A stretch of DNA of 64,000 nt from positions 1,240,001-1,304,000 of the forward strand of contig MSED01000007.1 in the NCBI GenBank assembly GCA_002099365.1, in the 5' to 3' direction. This DNA is from Phialophora verrucosa. Its lineage: Eukaryota; Ascomycota; Eurotiomycetes; Chaetothyriales; Herpotrichiellaceae. The notes under the pieces were generated by a model. The model was given only the letters and a program-made list of their open reading frames with translations, did not search any database and was not told the DNA's origin. Shown here piece after piece: positions 22,980 to 33,002 of this stretch. Position numbers and translations under genes: made by a program. Every line of letters starts with the position of its first letter. Position 1 is the first letter of the stretch.

Positions 22980-23754
22980 CTATTCGAAATAAAACTTATC
23001 AGTCTCTCCAAACGCCTTGATAAGCTGGTATCCCTTCAACTGCATTCCTCCTCCCTGGAGCTTTTTGGACAGATCTTCAATTCCAGCTGCATCGGTCAGC
23101 TCCAGAACTACAAGGTACTTTGGTGGCTTTGTCTGCATCTTCTTCCCGCTGACATCGCCCTTCTCTCTGGCGAAAAAATCTCCGTTCTCCCCGGCAAAGA
23201 AATTCTGGTACAGTGATACACGGCCAAGACCGTCCACATAGAAAGGCAAGACCTTTTCCTCAAATCTCTTGTGTAACTCTGATTCTCCACCCTGGATATC
23301 TTGGAACTGAATGGTTGCGACATATTGTGCCGGTCCTGGTTCAGTTATTAGCCATCTTCAGCTTTCCGCAATTGACTGAATTCCAACCTTTGGACGAAGA
23401 GGGCTTCTGCGTCTTCAGGTGTTTGTAGTGGCGAATTTCGAAGTCCGCATAGTCGAAAACAAGGGGCCCTTTTGGAAAGAGATCGCTTTCTACTGGAATC
23501 TCCTTATAGGTGTTGGTTTGAAGGAAAGCAATGTTTCTGATTGGATAGAGAGCGAGATATGGCTGGGCAAGTTTCTGCGGCTTGACGACGCTGTATCGAA
23601 ACGCACTGACAACTTCTCCTGTTGCTAGAATATCGGTCACGTGTACTTTGTCGTACCATGTGTTGAAAAGATCTTCGGAAATACATTTGTCTCTGATTCC
23701 AGAAGTCACCATAAGAAGCCCGCCCTCAGGCTGAGACGTTGTCGTGCTTGACAT
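22980..23754 (-). CDS. Conserved fungal protein, possible dimeric alpha/beta barrel (EthD-like)
   Basis: Two exons (23388-23754 and 22980-23335) encode 240 residues. The ATG at 23754 is the first in frame (MSSTTTSQPEGG). The N-terminal part, LLMVTSGIRDKCISEDLFNT followed by WYDKVHVTDI, resembles the ligand-facing strand and helix of EthD/dabb-type barrels. A second similar unit begins near YVATIQFQD and ends YQLIKAFGETDKFYFE. Such small barrels often act as accessory or cyclising factors in catabolic and polyketide clusters; no reaction can be assigned. It is divergent from the PRISE-type reductase gene, and the shared 357-base promoter holds two exact cluster palindromes, one 74 bases from this ATG. 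It is intact. Confidence 0.75.
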
Positions 23755-23823
23755 GGTTGCGATGGTCTGACACAATGCAGCCGCGTCCTAAGCCACCTTT
23801 CACGTCATTTTGATATAGACGTT

Positions 23824-23832
23824 TTCGCCGAA
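23824..23832. promoter_or_regulatory. TTCGCCGAA palindrome, cluster A site 6
   Basis: An exact copy lies about 74 bases upstream of the barrel-protein ATG, in the divergent promoter shared with the PRISE-type reductase. Confidence 0.6.
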
Positions 23833-23937
23833 GCTGGACCATGTAGAGAGTATTGCGGGGAAATGAGGTCTGGAGGTTTAAGTCGAGGGAAGTCGAATCC
23901 CGGTGTCCGGGGAAGATTCAGAAGTTGATAGTAGTAG

Positions 23938-23946
23938 TTCGGCGAA
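23938..23946. promoter_or_regulatory. TTCGGCGAA palindrome, cluster A site 7
   Basis: An exact copy lies about 170 bases upstream of the PRISE-type reductase ATG. It is the second site of this divergent promoter, 114 bases from site 6. Confidence 0.6.
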
Positions 23947-24111
23947 ATCAAACGTTGGTAGCAAAAGTCCACTCACCAGAGAAGCCGCCAAAGCGCAGAA
24001 TAGTTCTCATCTTTGTATAATAGTATAAGAGTGCTGTGAAAAGGGAGGTCGCATTCAAAAGCGGTTATGGGTTGAATCAAGCATTTAACCACTTACCTCA
24101 AGTTGATCAAC

Positions 24112-25400
24112 ATGTCTAGCAAATCCGCCTTGATTTTCGGGGCCAGCGGCGTCTCTGGCTGGTCGTTTGTAAATGAAATCATTGCCAACGACTATCCCAA
24201 GAAGAATCTGTGGACCAAAGTCTATGCTCTTACAAATCGCCCGCTCAACCAAGAGGATTCTCTATGGCCAGATGATGCCAGACTAGAGGTGGTGTCTGGC
24301 CTCGATCTCACGGCGGATTTGCAAGAACTCGAAGCCGCGATGAAGAGCAGGCTCAGTGAGATTGAAAAAGTGACACATGTCTACTACCTAGGTAAGCATT
24401 TCAGAATGAAGATCAACTTCATGCTGAGCCTTTGGGAAATAGCGTACAAGCAAAGCCCAGATTACCAGCAAGAGGTCAAGGACGCGCATGATATGTTCAG
24501 TCGTGCAATCACGGCCGTTGATCATCTTAGCCCAGCGTTGGAATTCGTGGTTCTGCAGCTTGGTAAGTCGTACCGACCCCTTTGGCAGAAACATGTTCTC
24601 AATAACGACCAGGTGCCAAAATGTACGGCCATCATCTTCTTGAAAACCACCCTTATAAAAATCCACCACTGAGCGAGAGTCTACCGCGAATCCCCCAGCC
24701 ACATCAAGATAGATTGTTCTATCACACTCAGATCGACTGGATCACTGCTTATGCGGCTCAAAAGCCGTGGAATTGGTGTGAAACCCGACCTGATATCATC
24801 TATGGCTATGTCCCAAACCAGAATTTCTATTCTCTCGGCACAGTCCTTGGAGTGTTTTTGTCTCTGTATCGCGCCGTCAACGGCGAAGGAGCTGAATGCC
24901 CGTTCCCTGGCACACCGAAAGGTTGGGTTCACAAGCACCACGATTCTTCTGCAGATATGATTGCAAGGCAATCCATCTACCTCTCACTAAACCTACCCCT
25001 CTCACGGAAAGGCGAAGGCTTCAACATTGCAGACGGGAAAGAACCGGACACGTGGGAGAACAAATGGCCACAGCTTTGTGCTTATTTTGGTCTTAAGGGG
25101 ACTCCCCCGCCTGCTGACAGCAGCAAAGCCATCGAAGTGAGAACATATACCAGGAGACACTTTGACACCTGGGAGGATCTTGAGAAAAAGTACAATCTTC
25201 GGAGTGGCATTGCTGACTCGCCAAAATTTGGCATCCATGGAGGAGTAGGATTCGAGTTTTTCCTTCTTTGGCAACTCGATTTTGACAGGCAATATGACAT
25301 GACCAAGATGTACGGGACTGGATTCACCGAAGAGCGGAGCGTCAAGGACGTATGGAGTGCAATTTTTGATCGGATGAGGGCGGGAAGGCAAATCCCTTGA
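24112..25400 (+). CDS. PRISE-type NADPH reductase (progesterone 5-beta-reductase/iridoid synthase-like)
   Basis: This encodes a 395-residue protein in three exons: 24112-24391, 24443-24562 and 24613-25400. The Rossmann motif is shifted as in PRISE enzymes (ALIFGASGVSGWS), the third strand ends VTHVYYLG, and exon 3 opens GAKMYGHHL. The active-site region reads RLFYHTQIDW, close to the F-Y-x(2)-x-D-x(2) pattern of the family. The later segment PDIIYGYVPNQNFYSLGT is also characteristic. PRISE proteins reduce activated C=C bonds of enones using NADPH; fungal members act in secondary metabolism and detoxification. The start is the ATG at 24112, since the upstream in-frame codons have none. It is intact, carries a palindrome at -170, and forms the right edge of cluster A. 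Confidence 0.85.
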
Positions 25401-26546
25401 TAGCAAGTGCCCTTACGTAGCTTGAAGACGGATCGATTAGTCCGCCGCTAATTTTAGATCCTCGTTGGCGCTGCTCGCGGTCTCAAAGGGTGAGTGAGAG
25501 TGAGTGGCATGTGCATCTTTGAGTAACAAGGAGGTGAGTGGCTTGGGGAGCTCGGCGTGGATTTACCATGCCTAGGTATCTTCTGGCACCAAGAGGGGAG
25601 GTGGCGCTCACCCCCTTTTTGGGCTGGGGATATAGAGATACTACCCTAAGGGGTCTGTCACAAGAGGACGAGTAGTCGGTAGACCTCCTGCAATTTTGTT
25701 CACCGATCAAGATTTTCGGGTCCGTAGACCTTAAACAGGGACGAGTAACTGGCATCTCTTCCCCCTTCGCCGTCTCACTCCATCGGTATTCTACCGGCGG
25801 AGACAAGTGACACAGTCACGGCAATGGCCACTTGGCAGCGGCGACAAACCATCAGTCGAGCCATTAACTTTTGATTTCTACGAAGGGAATCTGAAATCCC
25901 ATTCGGGAAGACCAGTCCCTCCTCAATCCAGTGCTTCCCCTGCGCTCACTGATGGGCGCTCTTGTTGACTGGTCTGTCCTTTGCATCATCTTTCAGGGCA
26001 AGATGTTGAGCCTTCCGGATTCCCACGGATACAAATGCTACCAGGGCTCTCCCCTCCGCTATTTTCAATGACGGAAAAATCGGTGATACGTCCCATCCAT
26101 TGAGTCATGGTCCTCACTGAGCAAGGAGCCCAAGGCAATCGGTGAGGATATGAAGTATTCGATCTTCCCGAATCCCCATCTCGAAGTTGACCAACCCATA
26201 TTGTTCCAACTTATCATACACATCCACCGATCCGTCCACCAGACGGTCGATTATGTCTGCTGAAAGCACATACGCAGGTTCTCTTCCGGTCTTCAAGCTC
26301 GAATTCTGCCCCTGGGTGCCGTGTCTTGCCCCATGGTCGCGTGAGTACACAAGGAAAGGGAGCTTGGGTTATCCACCACCTTGCTCGAGAGTCCAAGCGT
26401 CAGAAGTTGTGCTTGCGGAGCGCGTTTCTTCCAGCGCCGAAGAATGGTGACAAAGTAAGTGAGAGTAGCCAAGGCGGCTGGACCAGGGAGTATATCAAGC
26501 GATGGTCAGCCTATCGCTGGTAACCTTAACAAAGGTCAACGGTTGG
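25401..26546. other. Spacer between cluster A and the F-box gene
   Basis: This is about 1.1 kb with no supported gene. A minus-strand open frame at 26114-26350 reads like real protein in its second half (SADIIDRLVDGSVDVYDKLE) and could be a C-terminal relic. It has no credible upstream exon and I cannot name its family. Confidence 0.45.
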
Positions 26547-27530
26547 TCAATAGTGCCCAAGAGCCTTGTCCGACTCAACACTCAATTTTTTTCCTATTTC
26601 CTGCAAGGCTGCTCTTCGAAGAGCTGCTGGTGGTCGACCTGAACCGTGAAATAGCGTACAGATTGCTTCATCCGCGTCAGCAGGGTTTACCTGCTTATTT
26701 GGTTGAGAAGCGACCTCGGTCGGAGTCTTTGCTTCTTGGTTCCTACATACGCCTCGCCACCAAGTCTGCACTTCCTCTTCGAGGACATTTTTCCGCCAAC
26801 TGTGCTTCTGCCGTCCCACAGTAAATGCTCGGACAGGAGCCGTCCCGCTGTATATCATGTGGGTCCACTCGTGAACATGCTTGAAGACCTGTTCGCCGAA
26901 CCCCAAGCCGGTCATAAGGATGGATGCTTCAAATCGAAGAAATGCATCCTGATCGAATGCGGTTACGATTCCAACCTTCAATGCATCGCACCTGTCCTTG
27001 TCACTGGCTCTGTCGCGCATGAAGCAGTGAAAAGAACACAGGGTGGTGTATCGGACCAGCAGCAATGCAGGTTCCCCCAAGCAAGATGCAATTGCTCGGT
27101 GTAGAAATGCTTCGGCGGCACGGTTGCCCTTGGTGGTCCGTAGCAGACGATTTGCATACAATATCCTCGTGATGATGGCTGCACCGCAGAGGATGTACAG
27201 GTAACGTCCTTTGCTGCTTGAAGCGAAGCTGACAGTGGCATATTCGGCGAAGTGGTGCAGTGCGCCATCGACTTCTACCATATACCCAACCGTTTCAGCG
27301 TCAATACGAGGGTTGTGGAACAGCGAGAAAAGCAGCGGAGTCTGTTGCTTCGCAATGCCTGCGACCGAGTTTGAGGCTACATCTCTCAGAAGACGAGATG
27401 TCAGGTTGAGACTGAGCCAATTCTTCTTCGACAATGGAACGAAAGAAATGATGTGTGACAAGATCTCCTCAGGAAGTCGCTCTAATCTTGGGGAGGATGA
27501 TATCGCAGCGCCACGGACAACTGTCGCCAT
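26547..27530 (-). CDS. F-box domain protein
   Basis: This is a single-exon gene of 327 residues. The F-box is clear at about residues 15-55 (LERLPEEILSHIISFVPLSK). F-box proteins bind Skp1 and recruit targets to SCF ubiquitin ligases, but this large fungal group is rapidly evolving and the target is unknown. The remaining 270 residues have no recognisable WD40 or LRR repeats. Two TTCGSCGAA strings occur inside this coding sequence (26892 and 27243), where they encode Phe-Gly-Glu and Phe-Ala-Glu, so they are treated as coincidental. The gene lies between the two clusters and is probably unrelated to either. Confidence 0.8.
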   Translation of the reverse strand: MATVVRGAAISSSPRLERLPEEILSHIISFVPLSKKNWLSLNLTSRLLRDVASNSVAGIAKQQTPLLFSLFHNPRIDAETVGYMVEVDGALHHFAEYATVSFASSSKGRYLYILCGAAIITRILYANRLLRTTKGNRAAEAFLHRAIASCLGEPALLLVRYTTLCSFHCFMRDRASDKDRCDALKVGIVTAFDQDAFLRFEASILMTGLGFGEQVFKHVHEWTHMIYSGTAPVRAFTVGRQKHSWRKNVLEEEVQTWWRGVCRNQEAKTPTEVASQPNKQVNPADADEAICTLFHGSGRPPAALRRAALQEIGKKLSVESDKALGHY

Positions 27531-27933
27531 CGACCCCGAAGAAAATTCAGACTAAGTCTTGCCAATGAGTAGACGTAAAGTCAGTGGCATGCTTTGTCAA
27601 GATAGCTACGAGCACCATTATTGCAAGAATCGGCCTGATTGTGGTTGAAGGTCACAGCATTATGTGGGGCATGCAGTTCCTCGCCGGGCTGGACAAGCTG
27701 GAGTTTGTTCCCCTTGGAGTGGATACTGGCTTATACATGCTTGAAGATAGCGGACAGGTGAGCAGTATTGGGTCAAAAGCGGTGGGGCATGGCACCAGGT
27801 CTCAAATCAAGTCAACCTGGGGCGCATTGCGCCATTTGCGTACCATGTACCAGGCCCTGATATTGGTATTCTACTTATAGAGTCTGCTCGGTCAAGCAGG
27901 CTGGTTTTTGTTCTCAAACACCCAGGGACTGCG
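27531..27933. other. Intergenic stretch without a supported gene
   Basis: A 98-codon plus-strand open frame at 27584-27880 has no recognisable domain. One CCCCACAT-type octamer (as ATGTGGGG) occurs at 27662. The stretch should contain the divergent promoters of the F-box gene and the next gene. Confidence 0.5.
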
Positions 27934-28830
27934 ATGCCACGACTGAGAATCTCGGCCTCCAGACTCTTCTACGTACTGACACTGGGCGGCGCGGGAACAG
28001 TCGGCGCTTTCCAATGGTGGACGAATGATTGTCGATTCGTCCCCTACGATCCATCCAGCGACCGTCTCTTCAGAAGCACGTTCTACCGCCGGTTCAACCC
28101 AAACCAAAATCCCACGTTCCATGATCTCTGTGTGCGGAAGATCCCCCTGAGCAAGCTGGATCCGAGTCTGCTCAGGGACTATGAAGAAGGGGGCACCAAG
28201 TTGATTGAAGCGTACTGTGCCGCCATCTGGGCCAGCCGCGGTACGTCTGTGATATCTTCTTCTGCTGTCTATCGGCGAGATGACCTGGCCTCAAGCATAA
28301 TTAATACTGACTAACCCAACTCATCATCACCAGCATACGCGATCCAACGCAGATTCCTGCAACAGAGATACAGCTCGCCCACGACGTCTCACCAGTTGTG
28401 GAGACGGCCGGAGCTTCTTCAATCCCACTACGAAGTCGGCACCGAGATCACCAACCATTTCGTCGTGCTGGCCAAGACCCCTTCCTCGATCCTTCTCCGA
28501 TGCGGTGACTCGCCCCTGAATACACCCCACGGACCGCGCCACATCGACGGCCTGTTCGAGATGAGTGTGACGACGACCCAAGATGAAGAAGAAGGGGATG
28601 GCGTTGCAGAGTTTCGCATGAAAAGCCTCTTCTATCACGGCGTTGGCAAGGCGTCGACGAGTCCGATCAAGCCGTTCTCCTTCGAGGGCTGGGCCCACAA
28701 GCGATACGTCAAGTTGTTGCTCGAGGAGGCCGTCCAGGGGTGTACGCTGCTGTCTTGGAGCCGGGCTCGCTATTCTCCCCTGGCACCGCACGCAGAGGAC
28801 AAAGCGAGGGCAGAAGGGACTCAGATTTAG
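27934..28830 (+). CDS. Conserved fungal hypothetical protein
   Basis: Two exons (27934-28240 and 28334-28830) encode 267 residues. An N-terminal hydrophobic segment (LFYVLTLGGAGTVGAFQWW) suggests a signal anchor, or possibly an inner-membrane or mitochondrial anchor. The conserved block DLCVRKIPLSKLDP, the following LWRRPELLQSHYEVGTEITN and ILLRCGDSPLN recall a widespread, uncharacterised ascomycete family often found near catabolic or secondary-metabolic genes. No enzymatic motif is visible, so no function is assigned. It lies at the left edge of cluster B, but membership is uncertain. Confidence 0.75.
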
Positions 28831-29313
28831 GTTAGAATTACTGTACGGAGTCAGCCATACCAATGTTCAAGCACATCGCATCCAAGGTCATAGGACCGAT
28901 TGTCAATGTCAATACGGGGTAAGCGGGTCATGTTTCTTCTTCGAGACATCGATTCTATCCGTATCGCCTCCTGTTCGGGGTTCATGGACCGGGGTCACTT
29001 ACAGGGTACAGAGTGGAGATCTGCGGCCATTCACCGATTCAGTAATTACCAAGAATGGCCAACCCACACAACACCCCACATAATACTGTACATGATTACT
29101 TAGTTGTTCAGAGGTGCTACGCCTGATTGGTGCGTAGGACGGACTTACGCCCGCGCACAATCTACTTGTACTCATCATACGAGTATGGCTGTATGGTTGT
29201 ATGGTTCTCGACGTTGGGTCACTTGCTCTCTGGTCGGATTATCGTGAATACGAGCATTGTCTACCTGGGTTCATTTGCGCTCAAGCCGGATTATCGGACT
29301 ATACGCGTATATC
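28831..29313. other. Convergent 3' spacer
   Basis: This is about 480 bases between two genes that end towards each other. No gene or terminator-like structure is evident. One CCCCACAT octamer lies at 29074, in a position that does not suggest a promoter. Confidence 0.5.
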
Positions 29314-32300
29314 CTACCCCTCACCATTCACCCCGGAGTCGGACCTGAAAAAGTCGGCAACCGCCTTGAGTGCCTCGCAATAATCCGAACCCTCCCATTT
29401 CGCTACCTCGTCGAGTGAATGAGCATACGTCAGGATGACCTTCCTTGCCGACTGTTCGCCGCCAGCAGCGTCCACGGCACCGAAATAAATGGTGCCTCCA
29501 CTCCTGATGAAGCGCCTCGCGGCAGAGCAGTGCCCGACCTGCGGCGCCGTCGCCGTCGCCGTCGCCGTCGCTGTTGCTGTGCAGAAGCCTTCCATGCCGA
29601 TCTCGGCCCAATCGATCTTTTGCAGCAGGTCCAGTTTCGTCTGGTGGTGGTCCTGCTCGTGGTGCGGGCCGTGGTCCGAGGAGGAGGGCGGTAGCGGTGG
29701 TGGCGGCGCTTTGAAGACGTAAAAGGCCAGCACGAGTGCGGCCGTGAAGATCATATGCTCGTGGAGAAGCAATGCCGGCTCGGAAACTCGAGACTGTGAG
29801 AGGATCCAGAAGATCTGCGACGCGTGCAGTGCCGCCCTTCGTGCCGCCGGCGATGTGGCCCACGTGGAGATATTCGCGAGAGCGCTCCGCGCGGAGATGG
29901 CTCCCTTGCGGCCTAGGGCGAGTTCGAACTGGTCCATATCCACGGTCGCGGACATGCACAGGCTGTTCCAGAGGAGCAGGGCGTGCTGCTGCTGCTCCTG
30001 CGGGTGATGGCGTCCTCGTTGATCGAAGTACTCCCTGTGGCTGCTGGGGATGGCGGCCAAGAGGGGAGCAATATTCTTTGCATGGTCATCTAGCGCGTAT
30101 CGCTCCACCGGTGCGGACGGCTGCGTCTCGCCACTGCTGTCGAGCTGGCCCGGATACAGTCTATGCCGGGCTATGGAATGTTGGATCGAGATGGTAGCTA
30201 AAAGTGCCTGGAGACCCATACTGCCGAGCATAGCGGACGATGACGACGACGACGACAACATCGAAATACTCTGCAGTGTCATCCGCGGCATTTTGATGAT
30301 CGGAGCGTTGGCTTCCGCCTCGTGCGCAAACGTCGCCGCATTGGGAGCCTCAAACAAGGACGATTTACAGGGAGAGATGATTTCGAGCTTGTCCAGCTCC
30401 AGCACTCCTGCCGTGCCCCAGAGGCTGGCGTATGTGGCGTCGATGATGAGGAGACATGTGATCATCCTGTTTGACCTCAGTGTCAGCCCTGTGAACGGCC
30501 CTCAAGACAAGAAACCAACCTCTTGACGGATTCGACTCGCGCCCAGGGTTTCCACAGGCGTTGCAGATCCGGGGCCGGGCTCATCAGATCGAGGTCGAGT
30601 TCTTTGCCGTCACACGCTGCAAATAAACCATGCTTTTCTGAAACCTAGGGGTGAAAGTTAGACGAAACAGTTTGAACGTGGATTCTCTAGACGCACGTGT
30701 AGAGTCTCAATGCAGAGCATGTGAGCTTCGTTTTCGTCGAGTCGTCGCTTCAGGTCTGATTAGAAATCTTTGAAAAAGTAAAGGGAAAAATACAACTGGT
30801 CGGGACGGTCGTTACTTACCGAGATGCAAAGTGCAAGATTGAGCACAAGCAACGAGGCGGCGACGGCCGTAATGAGCTCGTAAGGTGGACGCTTGCCGAG
30901 GGCTTGGGATGTAAGTTCCAGTCGGCATGAATGCACAAGTTTCTTCAAGACCACGGGTAGGGTCAGCGGAGAGACGTATGAGGAATCACAAAGAGCACTT
31001 GGGACTTACCGTCCACTCGTTGCGGACAAAGTCCCTAGACCCTCTAGGATCTAGTGACGACAGGCCAATCAGACACATGGGGAAGAGCACCGCGCTTGGT
31101 GCTGTCCTTGCATCGAAGGTCGCCCGGTGGACAAACGGCATGGATGGATGAAAGCGTTGGAAATACAGGTCGAGGCTCATGTCCAACATCTCTACAGAAG
31201 GGAAATGGGCTTTGTCTGTCGTCGATGTCGAGCTCCGGGGCGTGTTGCTGGATTGGTCGACTGGTGTGGCGTACAGTGATGACTCCTCTTTGTCAAAGAT
31301 TCGATGGCTGTCTTGCAGGAGCCTCTCCCTGCAACTGACATCCATGTTCCACCTGGAGCCGGTTAGGCTGCTCCGCTCAGGGTTCTGGCTGGGAGATTCT
31401 GCGCTACCATGACACAGGATGTTGTCGGCTGAATGTTGGAGAGCGGTCTGCCAGAGTCTGCGTATGAGCCGAATGGGCCGGACCAATTTTGTTGGCCATG
31501 CCTTCTGAACGCGACTGAGCCTGTCTGCGGATAGGCCGTTGTTAGACGGTTGACCCTGGCACGACATGTGGTCTTCACCTGGAGTAGGAAGGGATGTGAC
31601 AAGGCTATCCAATTTGGGCAGGTCGACGATGGTAGACTCGAGCCATGGCAATTCGGGAACGTTGTAAGCCTGCGTAAAATCAAAGTCTTCCGGGTCAAAG
31701 CCCGTCAGCTCCGCGTTCATCACGACGCTCATGTCCATCTCCTCTGGATAAGGCGAGGCATTAGGTATCATAAAGTACTGCTGGCCGATAGTCGGGTTCG
31801 TAGTATCCGCTTGTGGGTGGATGAAAGTGGAGGTCTCGTCGTTCTGGACCGGTTCAACATGTTGATTTTCTGATAGCCGGCCTGGTTCAATTGTGTCATG
31901 GTCGAGTGCCAACGGTCCCGCAGTCCTCATAAACTGGCCGTTTTCCTTGAATTGAAGATTCGACACATCGTCGCTCAAAGCGGTGGCTGGTTCCTGGCCT
32001 TCTCGATTGTCTGGTCGAACAGCCGGGCCCAGGATTGGGGATTTCCAGGTCAGAGAAATATCGCCTGGTCTGGCTTCGAGTCGTGCGTTTTGCCGCACCG
32101 AAGGAGTTGGAGGAGCTATTGTTGATCGTGAACCGTCAACTGTCGAGGGGACGACGCGGACACATTCGGACGTGGCTGTTGACTGGTCTGTGGGCCTTCC
32201 TAACGCGAAGTTCATCCCACTGGCTACTGAGGACCGACGTCGGGGTTGAGCTAGAGTAGGGGCCTGACCAGGGGACTGCGAGGCTCGGGGAGGCTCCTGA

Positions 32301-32675
32301 GGATGTGAAGGGACCACGGACTCGATTAGCATGTTCCCTGTGCCATTGTCGGCAATGGGATGATGATTCCGGATATGCCTGGCCAATACGTCGCTGCCAT
32401 GTAAATAACAATCAGCATTTGTGCCCGGGGTCACATATGTCGGAACGAGCGTAACGCATACCTTCGAGCATATCTTCGGCCACAGGATGCGCACTTGAAT
32501 GGCTTTTCTCCAGTGTCTATTAATGAAGCACTGGTCAGCTAGGAAGTCGGTAGACGATGCGTCTGGGAGATCTAAGCTCACGCCATCTTTGATGCCGCCG
32601 CAAGTGCTCCAGCTTTGAGAAAGTCCGCTCACAATAAGCGCATCTCTTCCATGTGGTTTGCAACGTGTCTGTCAT
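29314..32675 (-). CDS. C2H2 zinc-finger / fungal_trans transcription factor
   Basis: This encodes a 994-residue protein in seven exons: 32582-32675, 32462-32516, 31010-32393, 30820-30942, 30697-30747, 30520-30644 and 29314-30466. The lengths sum to whole codons. Two adjacent C2H2 fingers stand at the N-terminus (Cys12/15-His28/32 and Cys40/43-His56/60) joined by the standard TGEKPF linker. Their helices (KLEHLRRH, RSDVLARH) resemble those of G-rich-site binders such as CreA/Mig1. A fungal_trans region begins near LYFQRFHPSMPFVHRATF. The C-terminal part carries an alternating Ala-Thr tract coded by a GTCGCC repeat (about 29540-29575 on the plus strand). It sits at one edge of cluster B with the maleylacetate reductase next to it and is a likely pathway regulator (inference from position). 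Confidence 0.87.
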
Positions 32676-33002
32676 TTTCAGCGATCTTGTCTAGCGGGCA
32701 GGTGACAACCTCTCCTCTGGCTGGTGTGTAACATGTAGTCAATGTCCCAGGCACTTTGCACAGATCAATTGGAGCCATCTTTGTGCCCTGTGACTTGCCA
32801 ACGCCCGCACTGATGCCCCGGGAAAATCAACGCCGCTCTGCTCCTACACCCCGAGAAGTAAGGGCGCCTAAACGGAGCACCAGTGGCAGCCGAGTGGCCG
32901 ACCACCGATCGGCTCCACGCCTAGAAAGCCCGGAGGTGTGGGGGTTTCACGCCTGGAAAGTCCGGGGCGGTGGGGGTCCCCTCCATCCCCGCCGAAACAC
33001 GT
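32676..33002. other. Spacer upstream of the C2H2 regulator
   Basis: This 327-base gap contains a short duplicated motif: a stretch including GTGTGGGGGTTTCACGCC and a similar one with GTGGGGGTCC at about 32935-32980. No gene is present. Confidence 0.5.

Noticed and set aside
26892..27251. Two TTCGSCGAA copies near the F-box gene
   Set aside because: Both lie inside the F-box coding sequence and encode Phe-Gly-Glu and Phe-Ala-Glu, so they are not counted as operators.
27584..27880. 98-codon open frame between the F-box and hypothetical genes
   Set aside because: It has no domain, splice partners or compositional support.
29419..30526. Several plus-strand frames opposite the C2H2 regulator
   Set aside because: They are low-complexity shadows (Arg-, Asp- or Ser-rich) of the regulator's repeats.
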